From an uncultured Desulfovibrionaceae bacterium (lineage in GTDB: Bacteria; Desulfobacterota; Desulfovibrionia; Desulfovibrionales; Desulfovibrionaceae), in the NCBI GenBank assembly GCA_947037905.1, contig CAMQUX010000093.1, positions 1 to 5,717 on the forward strand: a stretch of 5,717 nt of DNA, in the 5' to 3' direction. A program made the translations under genes and the position numbers. Shown here piece after piece: positions 5,531-5,717 of the stretch. A model generated the notes under the pieces. The model was not told the DNA's origin and searched no databases. It saw nothing but the letters and a program-made list of their open reading frames with translations. Positions within the stretch are counted from its first letter, which is position 1; every line of letters begins with the position of its first letter.

Positions 5531-5717
5531 CAAACGAAATCAAATGCAACCAAATGCAACCAAATGCAATCAAATGCAACCAAATGCAATCAAATGCAAT
5601 CAAAAGCAATCAAAGCAATCAAATGCAATCAAAGCAATCAAATGCAATCAAAGCAATCAAATGCAATCAAATGCAATCAAATGCAATCAAATGCAATCAA
5701 ATGCAATCAAATGCAAT
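5531..5717. repeat. CAAATGCAAT 9/10-base tandem array, about 19 units
   Basis: Nineteen consecutive units run to the window edge. Sixteen are 10 bases (mostly CAAATGCAAT) and three are 9 bases (CAAAGCAAT, at 5611, 5630 and 5649). The left edge is degenerate: the first unit is CAAACGAAAT, and units at 5541, 5551 and 5571 end in CAAC. The middle alternates 9- and 10-base units, and the last six units are identical. The array continues past the window by an unknown amount. The + strand has no stop in any frame, but there is no ribosome binding site, and the - strand has recurrent TGA. Confidence 0.95.

Noticed and set aside
5531..5717. CRISPR array or replication iterons
   Set aside because: Units are 9-10 bases with no spacers, and there are no DnaA boxes or rep gene nearby. 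It is a simple tandem repeat.
5544..5717. Open frame running off the window through the CAAATGCAAT array
   Set aside because: All three + frames are open by virtue of the repeat arithmetic. There is no ribosome binding site and no unique coding sequence before it.

Overview
This is a 5.7 kb, AT-rich stretch carrying four housekeeping genes, all on the + strand: recA, alaS, rplM and rpsI. Three things suggest a low-GC member of the Desulfovibrio/Lawsonia group (Desulfovibrionaceae). These are the recA-alaS neighbourhood, the RecA L1-loop wording (ELDGNMGETQVGG), and the L13 and S9 sequences, including an S9 tail ending FQYSKR. The assignment rests on remembered family sequences, not on a search, so it is moderate confidence. 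AT richness with several short tandem repeats would fit a host-associated or genome-reduced lineage.

Layout. 1-60 is a perfect AGAGT tandem array at the window edge. 61-382 is AT-rich non-coding DNA upstream of recA. recA (383-1498) is intact, and its start is set by a clear Shine-Dalgarno site 72 bases inside the longest open frame. The 237-base recA-alaS gap holds a perfect TATAAT box, a short palindrome across the predicted transcription start, and a long hairpin just before alaS. alaS (1736-4390) is intact and full length. A short gap with a TTGACA box and a near-palindrome leads to rplM (4477-4905), followed 12 bases later by rpsI (4918-5307). A strong intrinsic terminator follows rpsI. 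The rest, to the window end, is AT-rich DNA running into a 9/10-base tandem array.

Functionally, RecA serves recombination and DNA repair. AlaRS charges tRNA-Ala, and L13 and S9 are the usual two-gene ribosomal-protein operon. There is no sign of a phage, defence island, CRISPR array, transposon or novel enzyme system.

The main anomaly is rpsI: codon 51 is an in-frame TAA, with perfectly conserved S9 sequence in the same frame on both sides. Reading it as TTA (Leu) would restore a normal S9. It is either a real nonsense mutation, a split gene with restart at the ATG two codons later, or a base-call or assembly error beside an A6 run. Second-tier observations are the alaS control region and the two different tandem arrays that bound the window, which probably mark assembly breaks.
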